A stretch of DNA of 64,000 nucleotides from Petrolisthes cinctipes (taxonomy: Eukaryota > Arthropoda > Malacostraca > Decapoda > Porcellanidae), in assembly GCA_033782935.1 (NCBI GenBank), contig JAWQEG010000634.1:353501-417500 (forward strand), written 5' to 3'. How positions within the stretch are numbered: the stretch's first letter is position 1; the number at the start of each line of letters is the position of its first letter. Shown here piece by piece: positions 1 to 12,040 of this stretch. The notes beneath the pieces are model-generated. The model searched no databases. It saw only the letters and a program-made list of their open reading frames with translations, and was not told where the DNA came from. A program made the translations under genes and the position numbers.

Positions 1-1984
1 TGGGACACTGTTACCTTTATAAATTTACACATTTTAATGCAGGAAAAGTGAAATATAAAACATACATTAGATTGAAATACAAAATTTGAAAAAGAGCCCA
101 ATTGTAAATCTCATTTTACCTAAGGAGGCTTATACTGGTAATTGTAATGATAGAAATGATATGATGTTCTGCTATGTGAATTTATAAACTATATATATAC
201 AATGACTCCAAGCCAGGCAGTTGAAGAGGTATAGGAATCTTACTTTACCCCATCAGCACTGCTTCACTCAAACTGCCACACTGAATATTTTTAGATGCTA
301 CTCGACAAGGTTGATGGTGAAGGGAAGGGCAGGGTAGGGGTATTTGACGAGAGGGGAGGGATAGGGGTAGTGGGGGGATTGTCAGCCATCCAATTAGCCT
401 GTATAATACCGGGATGTTATTTTAATTTGTTATTTTATTGCACTTTGATATAATACTATATACATGGCGATGGGAAAACTTGTACAGTATATAATATGTA
501 AGAAAATAATGCATCATAAAAAGAGAGCTAGGTGTAGAACATAAAAGTAAGAATCCACTTATATAGAAAGGAAAATATTCACTAATGAATTTTAAACCTA
601 CTTACTGGTAGCTTTTGAACCGGTTGTATGGAGCATCCAATATATTTCAGCTAAGATCCTCACTCCTTCAAATCTGGTTACACTTTATTCAGAAAATGTA
701 GGGTTCAGTGTCCGATGTGATTACGAATTCTGAGTGACGATCTAGGCTGAGATTGCCTAATGAAAGCTTCTAACTAATATAACATGACCAGGGATGCCCA
801 ATATATAGAAACTCATCAGTTACTGTTAACGTAACCTTGGAAATAACATGACTGAAATAGTCAGATATAATGTCGTTCTTATAAGGTACGTTTTCCCCTT
901 TACATTTGGTCAAATGAAGGGTAGTGAAGGTGACATTGAAGCCATTTGAAGGTTAGATGAAGTGGTAGGTGAGGGGAGATGGGGGGGCTAGACATTTGGA
1001 CCTTGGTGGTAAAATAGGTTTAAAGGAAGAGGAGAAAAGAGATAAGTCTGTCTGTCTGTAAATGTTTGTGTGTAACCTAAAATTATAAACGGAAATAGGA
1101 ATTGAATAATCTCAAGCAATGGTATTTTTTATCACCCCAGTAAAGGCAAGGTGGAAGTCACGGTGAGGAATGCCATGCGAACTGACATTGACCGGTTCAC
1201 TACGTCAGATAACACTTTATATAAGACATCTGTGAGGCTCATTCACTTGCTGGGATCCATCACCTCTCACCACCAGCTTGACTTATACGATAACTGAATT
1301 AACCAATTTTTATTCGCATGGCCCTTCAATCACGACTCTAACCCTCGCTCTGGTTATCGTGAAACATGCTTCTGTCCTATGTCTTAAGGTTTTTAGTTTG
1401 GAAGGGACTTATGAATCTCTGTGATTTACGTCACTTTCTCATTGTTTTGGTTTACACTATAGTAAAGAGCGTGTGGTTCATACTTGTCAGTAGAATGCAT
1501 TTCTGCCAGGCATATCAGTCAATGTAAAGGTTTCAGATACTTAATCTCTTGATTGGAAGACTAGGATCCGTGGACTAGGCAAGTATGTACCTAAGTACAG
1601 GTGCAATCACCGTCAGTAGTTCATTCCCATCCTATTGAAACTATTGTAAACCTTAGCAAATCTGAAATTATTGATACCGCTAATAATTTGAACGAACCAG
1701 TGTTGAAATTTCTTTGGTTTGAAATTTTAGTTAAATAAGATACTGCAGACCTCATTATTATAGCAGGTAAAGTACAACATGTAGGACTATATTGAAAGGA
1801 GTTTACCTTGCCAGTATTTGTGCGTCGTGATATTGTAAGTACTGCAGTCACTCATAAAAGTAAATACCCCATTGGCCGAGACACTTTGTAACTTATGGCA
1901 TATCGATTCCAATTACATCGTACAGTATCGTACCTGATGTTGGGGATGTGAGTGGGTGATAGCGTGTATGAAAAGTGAAGGCTT
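1..1984. other. Non-coding stretch, nothing recognised
   Basis: I see no exon-like reading frame, RNA gene or clear repeat structure here. Open frames are short and lack family resemblance. The stretch is AT-rich with a few short purine runs. Confidence 0.5.
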
Positions 1985-2100
1985 GTAATTCCCCCAGACT
2001 AGGCCACGAAACGAGCTCCTTGTATAAAGATGGCGTTTCGTGGCAATATTTGAAGAAATCATTTACCTCTGATATTATGACTAGATCACAGGGTCCTTAA
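1985..2100 (-). mobile_element. TTAA-2 MITE copy
   Basis: The right end reads GATCACAGGGTCCTTAA, and the body contains CCACGAAACGAGCTCCTT and CGTGGCAATATTTGAAG, shared with copies near 36408, 37798, 57255 and 63240. The body folds on itself through the GCCACGAAAC / GTTTCGTGGC arms. TTAA at the end suggests piggyBac-type target choice, which is inference. Confidence 0.6.
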
Positions 2101-2451
2101 GAGAGTTAGCTGGACTTCACTAAACACATGCTCATGTTATGATTCATTTATCAGATCAACCTTTCTCTAACCACCACCCCTGAAGACAAGTATACAGTAG
2201 GCCTACGTTGGTAAACACAACCGATATTCCACAAGTTACAAAGTGCGTCACCACAAGAAGAGGTTCCTTTCTTGTATGAGTGAGTGTACAAGTTTGTATT
2301 CAATATGCCAATTTACAGACGAACGTCAGTAAAGTCTTGCCAAGAGTATAGGCTATTTATTTCATCCATCGTTATATCACCGCTTCTCGTATTCTTCCCC
2401 AATCCTTCTTTCCTCAATATATACATTTACATATCTCTGTTTGCCTTCTCT

Positions 2452-2553
<102 letters not shown>

Positions 2554-2877
2554 CTGGTTTCCACTGTGTGTCTGTTGTTAACTCGATTTATCCTCTTTTT
2601 CTCTCTTTCCAATTAACCTGACCCCAAGTCCACTCTTATGTAAAACCAGTATCTTGTCTGTATATTTTGCCTTTCAACTATACTGATGTGTCTCCCACCT
2701 TCCCTTTCGGTGAGGGATTCTTACATAAGATATAGACATGTGAAGGGAATACATTCGACACCCTTTCAACTCTTCAAAAATCTTATTTTCCCACTTTTTC
2801 TTCCTACAAAGCTTGCTATTCCACTTCTTCCTCGACTACAAAATGACATAAAGTATCGGGTTTCCGTCAATGTTATC

Positions 2878-2941
2878 TTTCGTGTCATGCCATATGACTT
2901 CGTTGTTGCGGCGCCTAATATCAGTCAATCAATTAATCAAT
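2878..2941 (+). mobile_element. SINE-1 3' fragment
   Basis: The segment contains CCATATGACTTCGTTGTTGC followed by GGCGCCTAATATCAGTCAAT, the conserved 3' end of SINE-1. The upstream 190 bases are pyrimidine-rich and only loosely like the SINE body. Confidence 0.7.
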
Positions 2942-4283
2942 TTTTTCTGTCATGAGGCGGAAGAGGGGTCGCAGAACTCCGTCTTTAACATAACGATTAT
3001 TTTTAGTGGTCGTAAAATCTGCAGATAAAGGTTATCTTTATAGGTAATTCATTGCATCATACTGTATATATATTTTCATCCTTCACACATTCAGTATTTA
3101 CCTCGCTTGCCCTTCTCATCTACATCCTGCCCCCCTCCTCCTCCTCCTCCCCCTCCTTCTCCCCCTCCTTCCCCTTCCACCAAACCTTAGCCTTGCCAAC
3201 GTCATCCCAACTTAGCCTCTCGTGAGTCCAACCACGCCTTCCCCTCACACCCACCCCAACACCATACTCCTTTAAATCCCCTTTACATTCTCCCTCCCAG
3301 CCTCACCCCTCCCTTTATAGCAACCACTCCCCCTGGCTCATCCACATCTTCCTCCGTCACCTCTGTCTGTCTGTCCTCCCACTCCGTGTAGTACAGTTGG
3401 AAGCAGTAGTGTGTGTCTTGTAAAACGCTCATCCCAGATAAAACGTTTCCCATCTGTTACAACGTTAACAGCATATTTACCTGTATATAATTCACATTTG
3501 TAAGGTAAGATCTCTGTGGCTGTGTGAAAGTTTTTCGCTCGTGCAACTTGTTTGTGACGAACCTCCGTATAGTTGACACGCACAAATATTTTATTCACCA
3601 AGTTTACGTCTCTGCCTCCGATAATATTTTGATAATGAAGTGATATTTAGAGGAGAGTTGGGTTTTACGTGTAAATTTATGAGTCTAATAACAGTGAAAT
3701 TTCAATACAATGTACACTATCCGTTTAAACCACTATTGAAGGTCAGGAGGAGTGAGAAAATATAATTATGTTAGTAAGTGAACCTTGGTTTGGTGAGTGT
3801 AGTGTAGTAGAGGACAAATGTAGGGCGTTGGTAAGGGAGCCAGGTATGAAGAGCGTGCCATAGTATAGTGTGGTGCAAAGAATAATAGTTGTGAAATGCA
3901 AATAAGTGAAATTACATTTATTGATTTCACGGCCTAGTAACGACTGAGATTGGTATTTACTTCATTTCTACACCTAGTTTGTACCTTGACTTGTGGATGA
4001 ATATGGGTAAACATTCACTTTAGTTCGAGACCAGTGTACAGTCGGCGGCAATAATCCTGTCGCATCACTCGGCGCTTCTTAAAGGATATTATAAAGGCTA
4101 ATATTCGAACAAACACACCCACCATACATCATTAAAATATCCAAGAGGCAGTTTTAGAAACATTTCTTGGTTTTCAGTTTACGAGTCTGTGAAGCTTATT
4201 TTTCCATACTGTACTTAAAGACTTTGGTTGGCAAATTTGGCGACAGGACTTTTGCCTCTGACAGTACATAACTGCTAACAAAC
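2942..4283. other. Non-coding stretch with a pyrimidine-rich tract
   Basis: Positions about 3117-3400 are strongly C/T-rich on the plus strand. I see no gene or repeat family that I can support. An 87-codon minus-strand frame at 3338-3601 resembles nothing I know. Confidence 0.45.
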
Positions 4284-4447
4284 TTACGGAGATATTATAT
4301 TATTGGTAAATCTAGAGCAAATGATTCCTCCAAACTATTACAAGGAACATGCCACAATTATATTACTTGTCCATCTGGTTCTGTTTCCTTGCATACTTTG
4401 GAGGAATCAAGGCACTCCTATGTACCAAAAGTATACTATCCCCTTAA
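4284..4447 (+). mobile_element. TTAA-1 MITE copy
   Basis: This is the clearest TTAA-1 copy in the left flank. It runs from GGTAAATCTAGAGCAAATG through GATTCCTCCAAACTATT, then the inverted CATACTTTGGAGGAATC, to CAAAAGTATACTATCCCCTTAA. The two halves pair as an imperfect palindrome around the GATTCCTCCAAA / TTTGGAGGAATC arms. It has no coding capacity. Related copies occur at about ten other places in the window. Confidence 0.75.
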
Positions 4448-4612
4448 CTGCTGTCTTCACTGCATTGTCTAGTGTGTTTCAAGTTAATAGTATTTACATT
4501 GGAAGGAAAGTGTAGGACTGTGAAAGGGTTGTATTTGGAAGAATAATTTTGATTGGGGAGAGGAAAAACTTGTGGAGGTGGAAGAATTATTATGGGAGTT
4601 TAATAAGGAAAT

Positions 4613-5036
4613 AGTATTAGTAAGCTGTGTAAGGTAGAAGTTGTAGTAAGCTGTCTAAGAAAGAAGTAGTAGTAAGCTGTGTAAGCAAGAAGTTGTAGTA
4701 AGCTGTCTAAGGAAGTAGTAGTAGTAGTAGTAAGCTGTGTAGGAAGTACCGTAATAGTTAGTAAGCTGTATAAACAAGTAGTAGTAGTAAGCTGTGTAAA
4801 CAAGAAGTAGTAGTAAGCTGTGTAAGGAAAAAGTAGAAAGCTGTGTAAGGGAGAAGTAGTGAGCAGTATAAGGGAGAAGTAGTAGTAAGCTGTGTAAGAA
4901 AGAAGTATTAGTAAGCTGTGTAAGGAAGAAGTAGTAGTAAGCTGTTTAAGCAAAAAGTAGTAGTAAGCTGTCCAAAGAAGAAGTAGTACTAGTACGGTAA
5001 GCTGTCCAAGGAAGAAGCAGTAGTAAGCTGTGTCCA
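4613..5036. repeat. Minisatellite of GTAGTAGTAAGCTGTGTAAG units
   Basis: About 17 imperfect units of 20-27 bases repeat the phrase AGTAGTAAGCTGTGTAAGGA. A 145-codon minus-strand open frame here merely translates the repeat and should not be read as a gene. Confidence 0.9.
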
Positions 5037-6129
5037 AAGTGATTCAGTGATAGTCAGTGGGAGTGGTGACCTTGCCCCAATACCGTGTGTACACATGGTC
5101 TGTCTCTGCCCTGGATGAGTAAATATGTATTGCCCATGTTGGTCACAACCTGCTGCATGCTGTGTGTACTTACTCCTTTATTACTTTCACTGTCTTACAG
5201 AGTAATATATGTTTCTCTTTCATAACTCCTTCCACCATAACTATTCAGTGAATTGCAGAACGGTTTAGGGGAGAACATCGTTTTAGTAAATTGGAAAGCA
5301 ACTGATTCCTCCAACCTATGTCTCGAAACATATCCCTTATTAGTAACGTTAACGTTAAGGTGATTTAGTTTTTCTTGGAATAGTTTGAAGAAATCAGTAG
5401 CCCTTCAATATAGGTTCTCCCTTTCATTGGCTATAATTGTATGTATTGATTTAATCATTTTGTTTGTAGTTATTTCTGTTTAACGTGTGATTTTCTCGTA
5501 GTTATTAGCAAGGTAAATGTAGCTATATTTACCTTGGTTACTAGGTTAGACGAGTACATAAACGTCTGTTACTCATCTGAGATCTACATGAAATTAGTAT
5601 ATCATCGAAAGAAACTTGAAAAAATTTGTCACATTACTAATGTTGAGAATGAACCCAGTCCCTTGTGTCATCATCGTGTTTGTACCCTGTAAAATATTAT
5701 TATATATTGTTTCCACTTGTATGAAGGAAAAGCAACAGCACTACTACTGATGAAAGTAATAGTCTGTTTACATCTGATAGATAATGACCTTTTTCTTCAT
5801 CGTTATTTGTTTTTTTTTACTTGGGCCTATTCGTATTATAAAGATTTACTTAACTACTGGCATGATCGTTACTTTGCATACAATATGAATGATAATTATT
5901 AATATGTTTTTTGCCCCATGAATTCTTAACAATGATATGTGTACATAGACCTACAGTTAACAACATTATAATAATAACATATTTATCACAAAATCGATAC
6001 TGAACGTAGACCATTACCGTCAGCTACAGCAAAAATTATTCTAATTGTAATAGCAAATTGTAGACTGGCTGCAAATAATAACACATTAATAACAACCTTC
6101 ATTCACATTATAGATGACATTAAGGAAGT
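5037..6129. other. Non-coding stretch; diverged TTAA-1-like half copy
   Basis: Around 5285-5440 the phrases CAACTGATTCCTCCAACCTA and TGGAATAGTTTGAAGAAATC resemble TTAA-1 arms, but the ends are not recognisable. The rest is AT-rich without gene signals. Confidence 0.4.
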
Positions 6130-6281
6130 ATTTCACTTTTATACATTGGAGTGCCTTGATTCCTCCAAAGCATGCCACGAAACAAGACGAGATGAACAAA
6201 AATAATGGTATTCTGTTGCTTGGAATAGTTTGGAGGAATCATTTGCTCCAGATTTACCAACACTGCACTTCCCCCTTAATG
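6130..6281 (-). mobile_element. TTAA-1 MITE copy, reverse orientation
   Basis: The copy reads ACATTGGAGTGCCTTGATTC, then TGGAATAGTTTGGAGGAATC, and ends CTTCCCCCTTAA. It has the same palindromic arms as the 4284 copy, in the opposite orientation. Confidence 0.75.
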
Positions 6282-6369
6282 CCTCATATTTGGAAAGGCA
6301 GGTGAAGAACGTTTGCAGTATGACTAGTAAAACCGGCTGCTATAACAAGGGGTTTTGACAAGAATACTG

Positions 6370-6415
6370 AGGGGGATAGTACTTAAGGGGATAGTAGGCT
6401 ATACTTTTGGTACAG
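6370..6415 (-). mobile_element. TTAA-1 solo end
   Basis: Only the terminal piece CTTAAGGGGATAGTAGGC followed by TACTTTTGGTAC is present, so this is a truncated or deleted copy. Confidence 0.5.
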
Positions 6416-6594
6416 CCGGCATCATAAATTCGCATCCATCTAATGTATTTAATATGACCAGATAGTTGCATTCAGAACCAGTTTTTATTCTAACAACATG
6501 AGTAATTTACCATATGAGAATTATATATGTCATTTCTTCATTAAATTTTTTACAATACATACGCTGGTGGAGATGAAGTGAACTTATGCTGCCG

Positions 6595-6745
6595 ACTGCA
6601 CATTAGAGCGTCTTGATTCCTCCAAAGTATGCCAGGAAACAGGACCAGATTAATAATAATAATAATGTTGCTTGGAATATTTTATAAGAATCAGGTGGTC
6701 CATATTTACTACCAACACGATAATTCCCGTATTTAATATATCCCT
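6595..6745 (-). mobile_element. TTAA-1 MITE copy, diverged
   Basis: It contains TTGATTCCTCCAAAGTATG and GCCAGGAAACAGGACCAGAT, then a diverged second arm TGGAATATTTTATAAGAATC. Confidence 0.6.
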
Positions 6746-6850
6746 GAAACTTTTCTACCTACCTGATGATGCTTATTGTCGTATTGAAGCATTTTTGCTT
6801 CAAGATGCCGGTATATCAATTACCTCATAAATACCCCTGCTAGTGTATAG

Positions 6851-7003
6851 TCACGAGCACTAATAAGTATTCAGGTGTGTTTTGAATACCTAGAGACAGT
6901 ACGGTAAGTAAATGCACAATATGATTTCCATTGGAATTACTTCGTTGGTGGATTGGACTGTTCAAAGCTTCAACCAAATCTGTATACTTATTAGTGCTCG
7001 TGA
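6851..7003. mobile_element. Short TIR element (about 150 bp)
   Basis: A perfect 21-base inverted repeat bounds the segment: GTCACGAGCACTAATAAGTA at the left and its reverse complement at 6983-7003. The interior is AT-rich and non-coding. The outside bases are TATA-like on both sides, so a TA-targeting MITE is plausible. Confidence 0.6.
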
Positions 7004-7607
7004 CTTATAAATAAAATTATTAAACTAATTCCATGCGATGAACGTTTGTCACAAAATTTTATGTCCAAGGGAAAGAAATGCTGTGATAGTAAACTGTAAA
7101 ATTGAGCCTTTTACTCGTCCTGCTTTCATGCATGATGCAAGCAACTTAAACAACCAACAGCACAATAGCAAGGAGTTGCCACAAGAGATTTAAACTGGTT
7201 CATTCGTCTTGTAACTCGTGAAATACAGTACAGTATGAACTAGGGCTAGGATATGCAGACAACCACTTATTCGATATTCCCTCGCCAAATGTTTTCAAGA
7301 ACTCGTCCTTACGCAGTTAAGACAGCATACAGTATCAGAAACAATACGTAAGAGTGAAATAGAAGTAGAGTACATTTTAGTGTTAGTGAATCTTAATGGT
7401 TTGTTGAACTACTAAAAGTTACTGTAGTTAAGAGTACACACCATAATTATAAAAGTATAGGGGCGACTGACTCAAGACGTGGAGCAACCCGTTGAGTGCA
7501 TTTGCTTACACTCGTTGCGTTACCCTTAGTGACTGACCAGACAAATGTTGACGGAGATGGACAAATATTGTCTCCACAAGGCCAAAAGTTGGGTAGTGAT
7601 GGTGGTG

Positions 7608-7940
7608 GTATCAACATCAAGGTCAGGCATGCAGGCGCTCGCTTCTAACTTGTTGGTGTACTAGGCTATGATGTAACTTTAATAATCAAGGCAGGCACCC
7701 TCCTCTAATTTGTTACTGTACTATGCTGTTAAGATTAATGATCAAGGTAGGCGCACTCTTCTAATTTGTTATTGCTGAACTATGCTGTAAACTTTATAAT
7801 CGAGGCAGGCGCTGTCTTCTCACTTGTTGCTGTATTATGCTGTAAAATTAATAAGCAAGGCAGGCGCTTTCTTCTAAATTGTTGTTGCTGTACTATGCTG
7901 TAGGCGCTCTCTACTGACTTGTTGCTGTACTATGCTGTAA
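7608..7940. repeat. Minisatellite, about 60-bp unit, 6 copies
   Basis: The units share AAGGCAGGCGCTCTCTTCTA and TTGTTGCTGTACTATGCTGT with small indels between copies. No reading frame persists through the array. Confidence 0.85.
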
Positions 7941-8346
7941 ATAATTAGACCAGCGGAAAAGATCATTAATTCACAGGAGAACATATATATGCTAGTGTAA
8001 GCAGTAGGGCTCTGTGTGCCAGGATTTTTGCATCGTCAACCATTTTCTAATCGTAGTCTAGGATCCACTAACGGTGACTAACCTAACATGGTGATATTTC
8101 AACACTAAACATTTCGGCAATTACTTAGTCGAGGAGAAATACACAGGCCAGTAAAATTAATGAAAAAAAGTAAGTTTGTATTTACAGCTGACCCTCGGCG
8201 ATAAGTGTACAAAGCCCATATAATTATATACGATACTAAAGGTTGTTTATGGTTGGTCGAAGGTCACCACCACGTAGTTAGTAGTCACACATCTGATGCA
8301 AGGTGGATATAAATAAAACCTTTACATTAAAGAGAACAGACAAAAG

Positions 8347-8374
<28 letters not shown>
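8347..8374. repeat. (TA)n microsatellite
   Basis: About 14 TA dinucleotides. The surrounding kilobase has no supported gene. Confidence 0.9.
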
Positions 8375-8382
<8 letters not shown>

Positions 8383-8857
8383 GAAAGTAAATGGGGAAAT
8401 GCAGTTATTCATACATCTGTACAGCTGTGCCATCACCAATCATTCAGCCACCTGCTACTATTTATCAATGGTCTTATGAGTTCAAATATTTACTATGTCT
8501 TTCAGAACAGATATATGAGGAGTAACAGTCCACAACTTACAAGCGGCGCAAGTTAGGCCAGTTATGTCCACAATGCAGTACATTTTTAGCCCACCACTGA
8601 CAACGATGTGATATTGAGGACAAAAAGAAAGTAAAAAAACAAACAAACATAAAATAGAGGTTAGACACCGAACCCCTCTTCCCCCACTCTCCTCCCGGTT
8701 CTCACGTCTTTTCCTCCCAATGGAAGTTAGAACGACTGAAAGACACATGTGTAGTACTAGTGTGCCGCTCAAACTCAGTATAACAGCGACAGTCATGGTG
8801 AACACATCTAAAGGACCCTCTTCACTCCACATCAACCTCTCTGATGTGGTAAAGTAA

Positions 8858-9022
8858 TATAGTATAGTGTTGGTGGTAAATCTGGAGCAACTGATTCCTC
8901 CAAACTATTCCAAACAACAGGCTACCATTATTTTTGTTAATCTGGTCATTTCTCCTAGAATATTTAGGAAAAATCAAGGCGCTCTGATGTACAGTACCAA
9001 TAAGTGTATTGCCCCCTTAATG
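8858..9022 (+). mobile_element. TTAA-1 MITE copy
   Basis: It contains GGTAAATCTGGAGCAACTGA, TTCCTCCAAACTATTCCAA and AATCAAGGCGCTCTGATGTA, ending GTATTGCCCCCTTAA. Confidence 0.75.
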
Positions 9023-9168
9023 TGTCTTTTTCGTTTTTTCCCTACACCAGATGATGTGTTATAAAACCCAAGTAGGTGTTGTTACCAGCAGGTATAACAT
9101 ACATTTCCTGGAATACTCGTAACTCCGTACTATAAGCACAATTTGGGGGGGGGGGAGAATATGGGCTT

Positions 9169-9394
9169 GTACACTGGGCCCAGAAAATTCGCGATCACGT
9201 ACACTACCTATAAATTCCTACCAACTGTGCTGGTACCTCTGTGTGGGTAAGGTGTCATTGTAGGTGGAACATTGTATCACGTCGCTGTATTATGTTACAC
9301 CTACTCTGATTCTTCATCCAATCAATATCACCAGCTCATATGACATACACATCTAGGTGTGTACGTGGTCGCGAATTTTCTGGTCCGTGTGTAC
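9169..9394. mobile_element. TIR element with AGAAAATTCGCG ends
   Basis: Left end GTACACTGGGCCCAGAAAAT then TCGCGATCACGTACAC; right end is the inverted form with TCGCGAATTTTCTGGTCCGT. The inverted repeats are about 36 bases with a few mismatches. The roughly 150-base interior is non-coding. I cannot assign a superfamily. Confidence 0.65.
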
Positions 9395-10089
9395 AATTAC
9401 AGTATCCTATATTCCAACAAAAGTTAATTATACATACGCGGTGAAATTCGTCATTATCGTTTATATAATTTTCACTTTAAGATTAGGAACGCCTATTAGA
9501 AGAGTCGTCAGTTGACAAGCAGCATATCTGAGGCTCGATCCTGCTATACTGATGATAATCTTAGTGACCATAGTTCACCATAGTCCTATATTAGTCGTAG
9601 GGATACTCGCTTGATGATCTGACAACAGTGATAACCAATGGCATATCAAACGACTGTGCTGGCAGTTTGTATTACTTTTAGATTTCACAACTAATTAACT
9701 GATTATATTTATAACAGATATTGTTCTGAAATTATATTTTGATATTTTGCTGTACCATACTTCATCGTTAATTATATTATGAGATCTTTTGATATCACGT
9801 ACCTTTGTCAATTTAGTAATGAGACGAATTACATGGAAATGGAAGGTAATTCTTAGAAAACACTGCTGGTATGGAACTAAACCTGTCATCCTTTCCCTTC
9901 ATGTGTAGATCTAATGTTGAACAAGATTATATTACTGCTGACGAAGAGTTAGTTCAATGGTCATGAAGTTGCAATGTAGGAATCCAGACTCGTTGCAAAT
10001 CCCTTGTATAATAACAATTATATTTACTTCTTTTTTTAAGACAGATTTTCTACAATACTGTCATGGCCCAACGTTTTATCTAGGCGACT

Positions 10090-10229
10090 AAAAAGGGACT
10101 TGCACTTCTCCATCTGTTCCTTTTTTTCATCTGTTGCCATTTGTGCTTACTGACCCACCTCTCAATCCCCTTCTTCCTCGGACTCCATATGACCTCGCTG
10201 TTCCGGCGCCTAATGTCAATCAATCAATG
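10090..10229 (+). mobile_element. SINE-1 copy
   Basis: The body reads TGCACTTCTCCATCTGTTCC, then TGTGCTTACTGACCCACCTC, CCATATGACCTCGCTGTTCC and GGCGCCTAATGTCAATCAAT. It lies inside the left arm of a larger inverted duplication with 11268-11548. Confidence 0.75.
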
Positions 10230-10392
10230 TCTAACCCACTTGTTAGTACCATTATCATTATTACACTTCTTTCATCAACATCACCACCGACACCGTAATT
10301 ACAGCATTCTGAACTTTAGTTACTAAAAATATAGCTTCCTTGAAAGGCTATACAGAAGTATTATACAACTTTGGATTATACGAAATTATCTT
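10110..10392 (+). repeat. Left arm of a large inverted duplication
   Basis: From the SINE end through ACCATTATCATTATTACACT and TAATTACAGCATTCTGAACT to GGATTATACGAAAT, this matches 11268-11548 in reverse complement with modest divergence. The spacer is about 875 bases. Confidence 0.75.
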
Positions 10393-10434
10393 CCAAATGG
10401 TACCGTATGTATATATCTGTGAAATATGCGGTAC

Positions 10435-10585
10435 TTAACTCCCACACTGATAGTGTTGGCAAATATGGAGCAACCGATTCCTTTATATTATTCCAAGCAA
10501 CTGACCACCATTACCGTCCTTAACCAGATGGTGTTTCCAGGCGTACTTTGGAGGATCCAATGTGCCAAAAGTATAAGACATCCTT
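10435..10585 (+). mobile_element. TTAA-1 MITE copy, diverged
   Basis: It contains AATATGGAGCAACCGATTCC and GTTTCCAGGCGTACTTTGGA, with one end degraded. It sits in the spacer of the inverted duplication. Confidence 0.55.
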
Positions 10586-10644
10586 CATAAAGTGATGGAT
10601 AGTTAGGCCTAGTTGAGTTGATAAAGAGCTCCAGGGAGTCAGGA

Positions 10645-10866
10645 ACGGCTGACCACAGGAATTTTTACACAAGCTATACATAATTATGGTAAGAGATCAT
10701 TATTGTGGAAGTATTGCAATGAATGGTCTACCAAGTGCCACGGTGATGGCAAAACAACAAACCAAATGATAATGTAGTATTGAGTATTGCAGTTAAGCAG
10801 TCTGACATTTTCTATATGTTGTAAACCCTCGAAAACAACAACGTGTGTACTAATCCATGTGGCCAA
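10645..10866 (-). mobile_element. GTAC-1 MITE copy
   Basis: It contains GACCACAGGAATTTTTACAC, GAATGGTCTACCAAGTGCCA and TGTAAACCCTCGAAAACAAC, the hallmark phrases of GTAC-1. Ends resemble each other inverted (GGCCACAAGAAT / ATTCTTGTGGCC in better copies). Confidence 0.65.
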
Positions 10867-11267
10867 TATTACGTTATCGGTTTGATGGGTAGGCTACTGT
10901 CATATCGGACATTAAATGAACCTCCTGTAATAAAGTTCTCTCGTCAGCATCACCCTTCTTAGCACAGTGGTGAGAATTGTGACGTTCCGGCATAGATCAA
11001 GGTAGAATTCGTAGCAGATGATGAGTTTACTTCATACCACAAGTATGGAGCAAGCCTCGCATGTAAATAAGAGGTTCTGCCTCATACAGTGCTGCAGGGA
11101 GGGAGTGAGGGTTGGGGACCCCACTCTCTAACAATGATCCCACCAAAGGTTCAAATAGCCTGGGAGCTGGACCCCTTCCTTGTCTGGGGTCCTACACTGG
11201 CGCCTGAAGAGCCTCCCTACCACTAGAAAAAAGGGAAATGGGGTATTGATGGTGATGATGATGTTAT

Positions 11268-11548
11268 TTCAATGATATATACATTTCATATAATCCAAAA
11301 ATTGTATAATAGTTCTGTGTAGCCTTTCAAGGGAGCTATATTTTTTGTAACTAAAGTTTTGTGTGGCTGTAATTACGGTGTCGGTGGTGATGTTGATGAA
11401 AGAAGTGTAATAATGATAATGGTATTAACAGTCGGGTTACACATTGATTGATATTATGCGCCTGAACAGCGAGGTCATATGGCGCCCGGGGAAGAAGGTG
11501 AAGTAGAATTGGGACAGTAAGCACTAAAGGTAACAGATGAAAAAAACA
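11268..11548 (-). repeat. Right arm of a large inverted duplication
   Basis: This is the reverse-complement partner of 10110-10392 and includes a reverse SINE-1 (ATTGATTGATATTATGCGCC, GCGAGGTCATATGGCGCCCG). Because the SINE and its flank are duplicated together, the arm arose by segmental duplication, not by two SINE insertions. Confidence 0.75.
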
Positions 11549-11689
11549 ATACTAGGGAGGTATTTGTAAAATTGTAAGGTTATAAACATAATACAGTGGT
11601 GGTTATTTTGGTGGTGGTGGTGTCTCCCGTAGGGGGGTATATTGCCAGTAGTGATGTGAGCAATATTTTAAGGATTTTGGCGCCCCTTC

Positions 11690-11803
11690 TGCCCCAGCCA
11701 CTCCCTTTCAGTTCTTCAACTGTTCCTATTTTCTTTCTATTCCTTCCTGCTTGTTGTCTCACCTCTGTATCACCTCGCTGTTTCGGCGCCTAATATCACT
11801 CGA
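11690..11803 (+). mobile_element. SINE-1 copy, diverged
   Basis: The 3' part TCACCTCGCTGTTTCGGCGC then CTAATATCACTCGATC is clear. The upstream body (CAGTTCTTCAACTGTTCCTA) is diverged. Confidence 0.6.
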
Positions 11804-11809
11804 TCGTTA

Positions 11810-12040
11810 CCGGAACACATGGGCAGCTTTGTGGTCGCCACGCAAGGACCACACACACTTGTCACGCAGTAGCGCAGCTGTAGCAGGGACATGAAGGCGA
11901 AGAAAACCCACAATGGTAAACAAAAGATTTATTACCATACAGTTTCGGCGACGACTGTCGCCCTTTCGGTGATGAATAGTCAAAGGACGGCTCGTGTCGT
12001 CCTTGTGTGGCGACCACAAAGCGCTCGTGTGTCCCGGGCC
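11810..12040. mobile_element. Harbinger-type MITE with TTA duplication
   Basis: Terminal inverted repeats CCGGAACACATGGGCAGCTT and (inverted) CCCGGGACACACGAGCGCTT continue into CTTTGTGGTCGCCAC on both sides. The element is flanked by TTA at 11807-11809 and 12041-12043, the PIF/Harbinger target duplication. The interior contains CAGTTTCGGCGACGACTGTC, resembling the CCGAAACTG phrase in the hairpin insertion at 59694. Confidence 0.7.

Noticed and set aside
3338..3601. 87-codon minus-strand frame
   Set aside because: No family resemblance, and its end runs into a C/T-rich tract.
8482..8835. 117-codon minus-strand frame with hydrophobic segments
   Set aside because: No recognisable domain, no splice context and no repeat support. 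Length is within chance for this composition.
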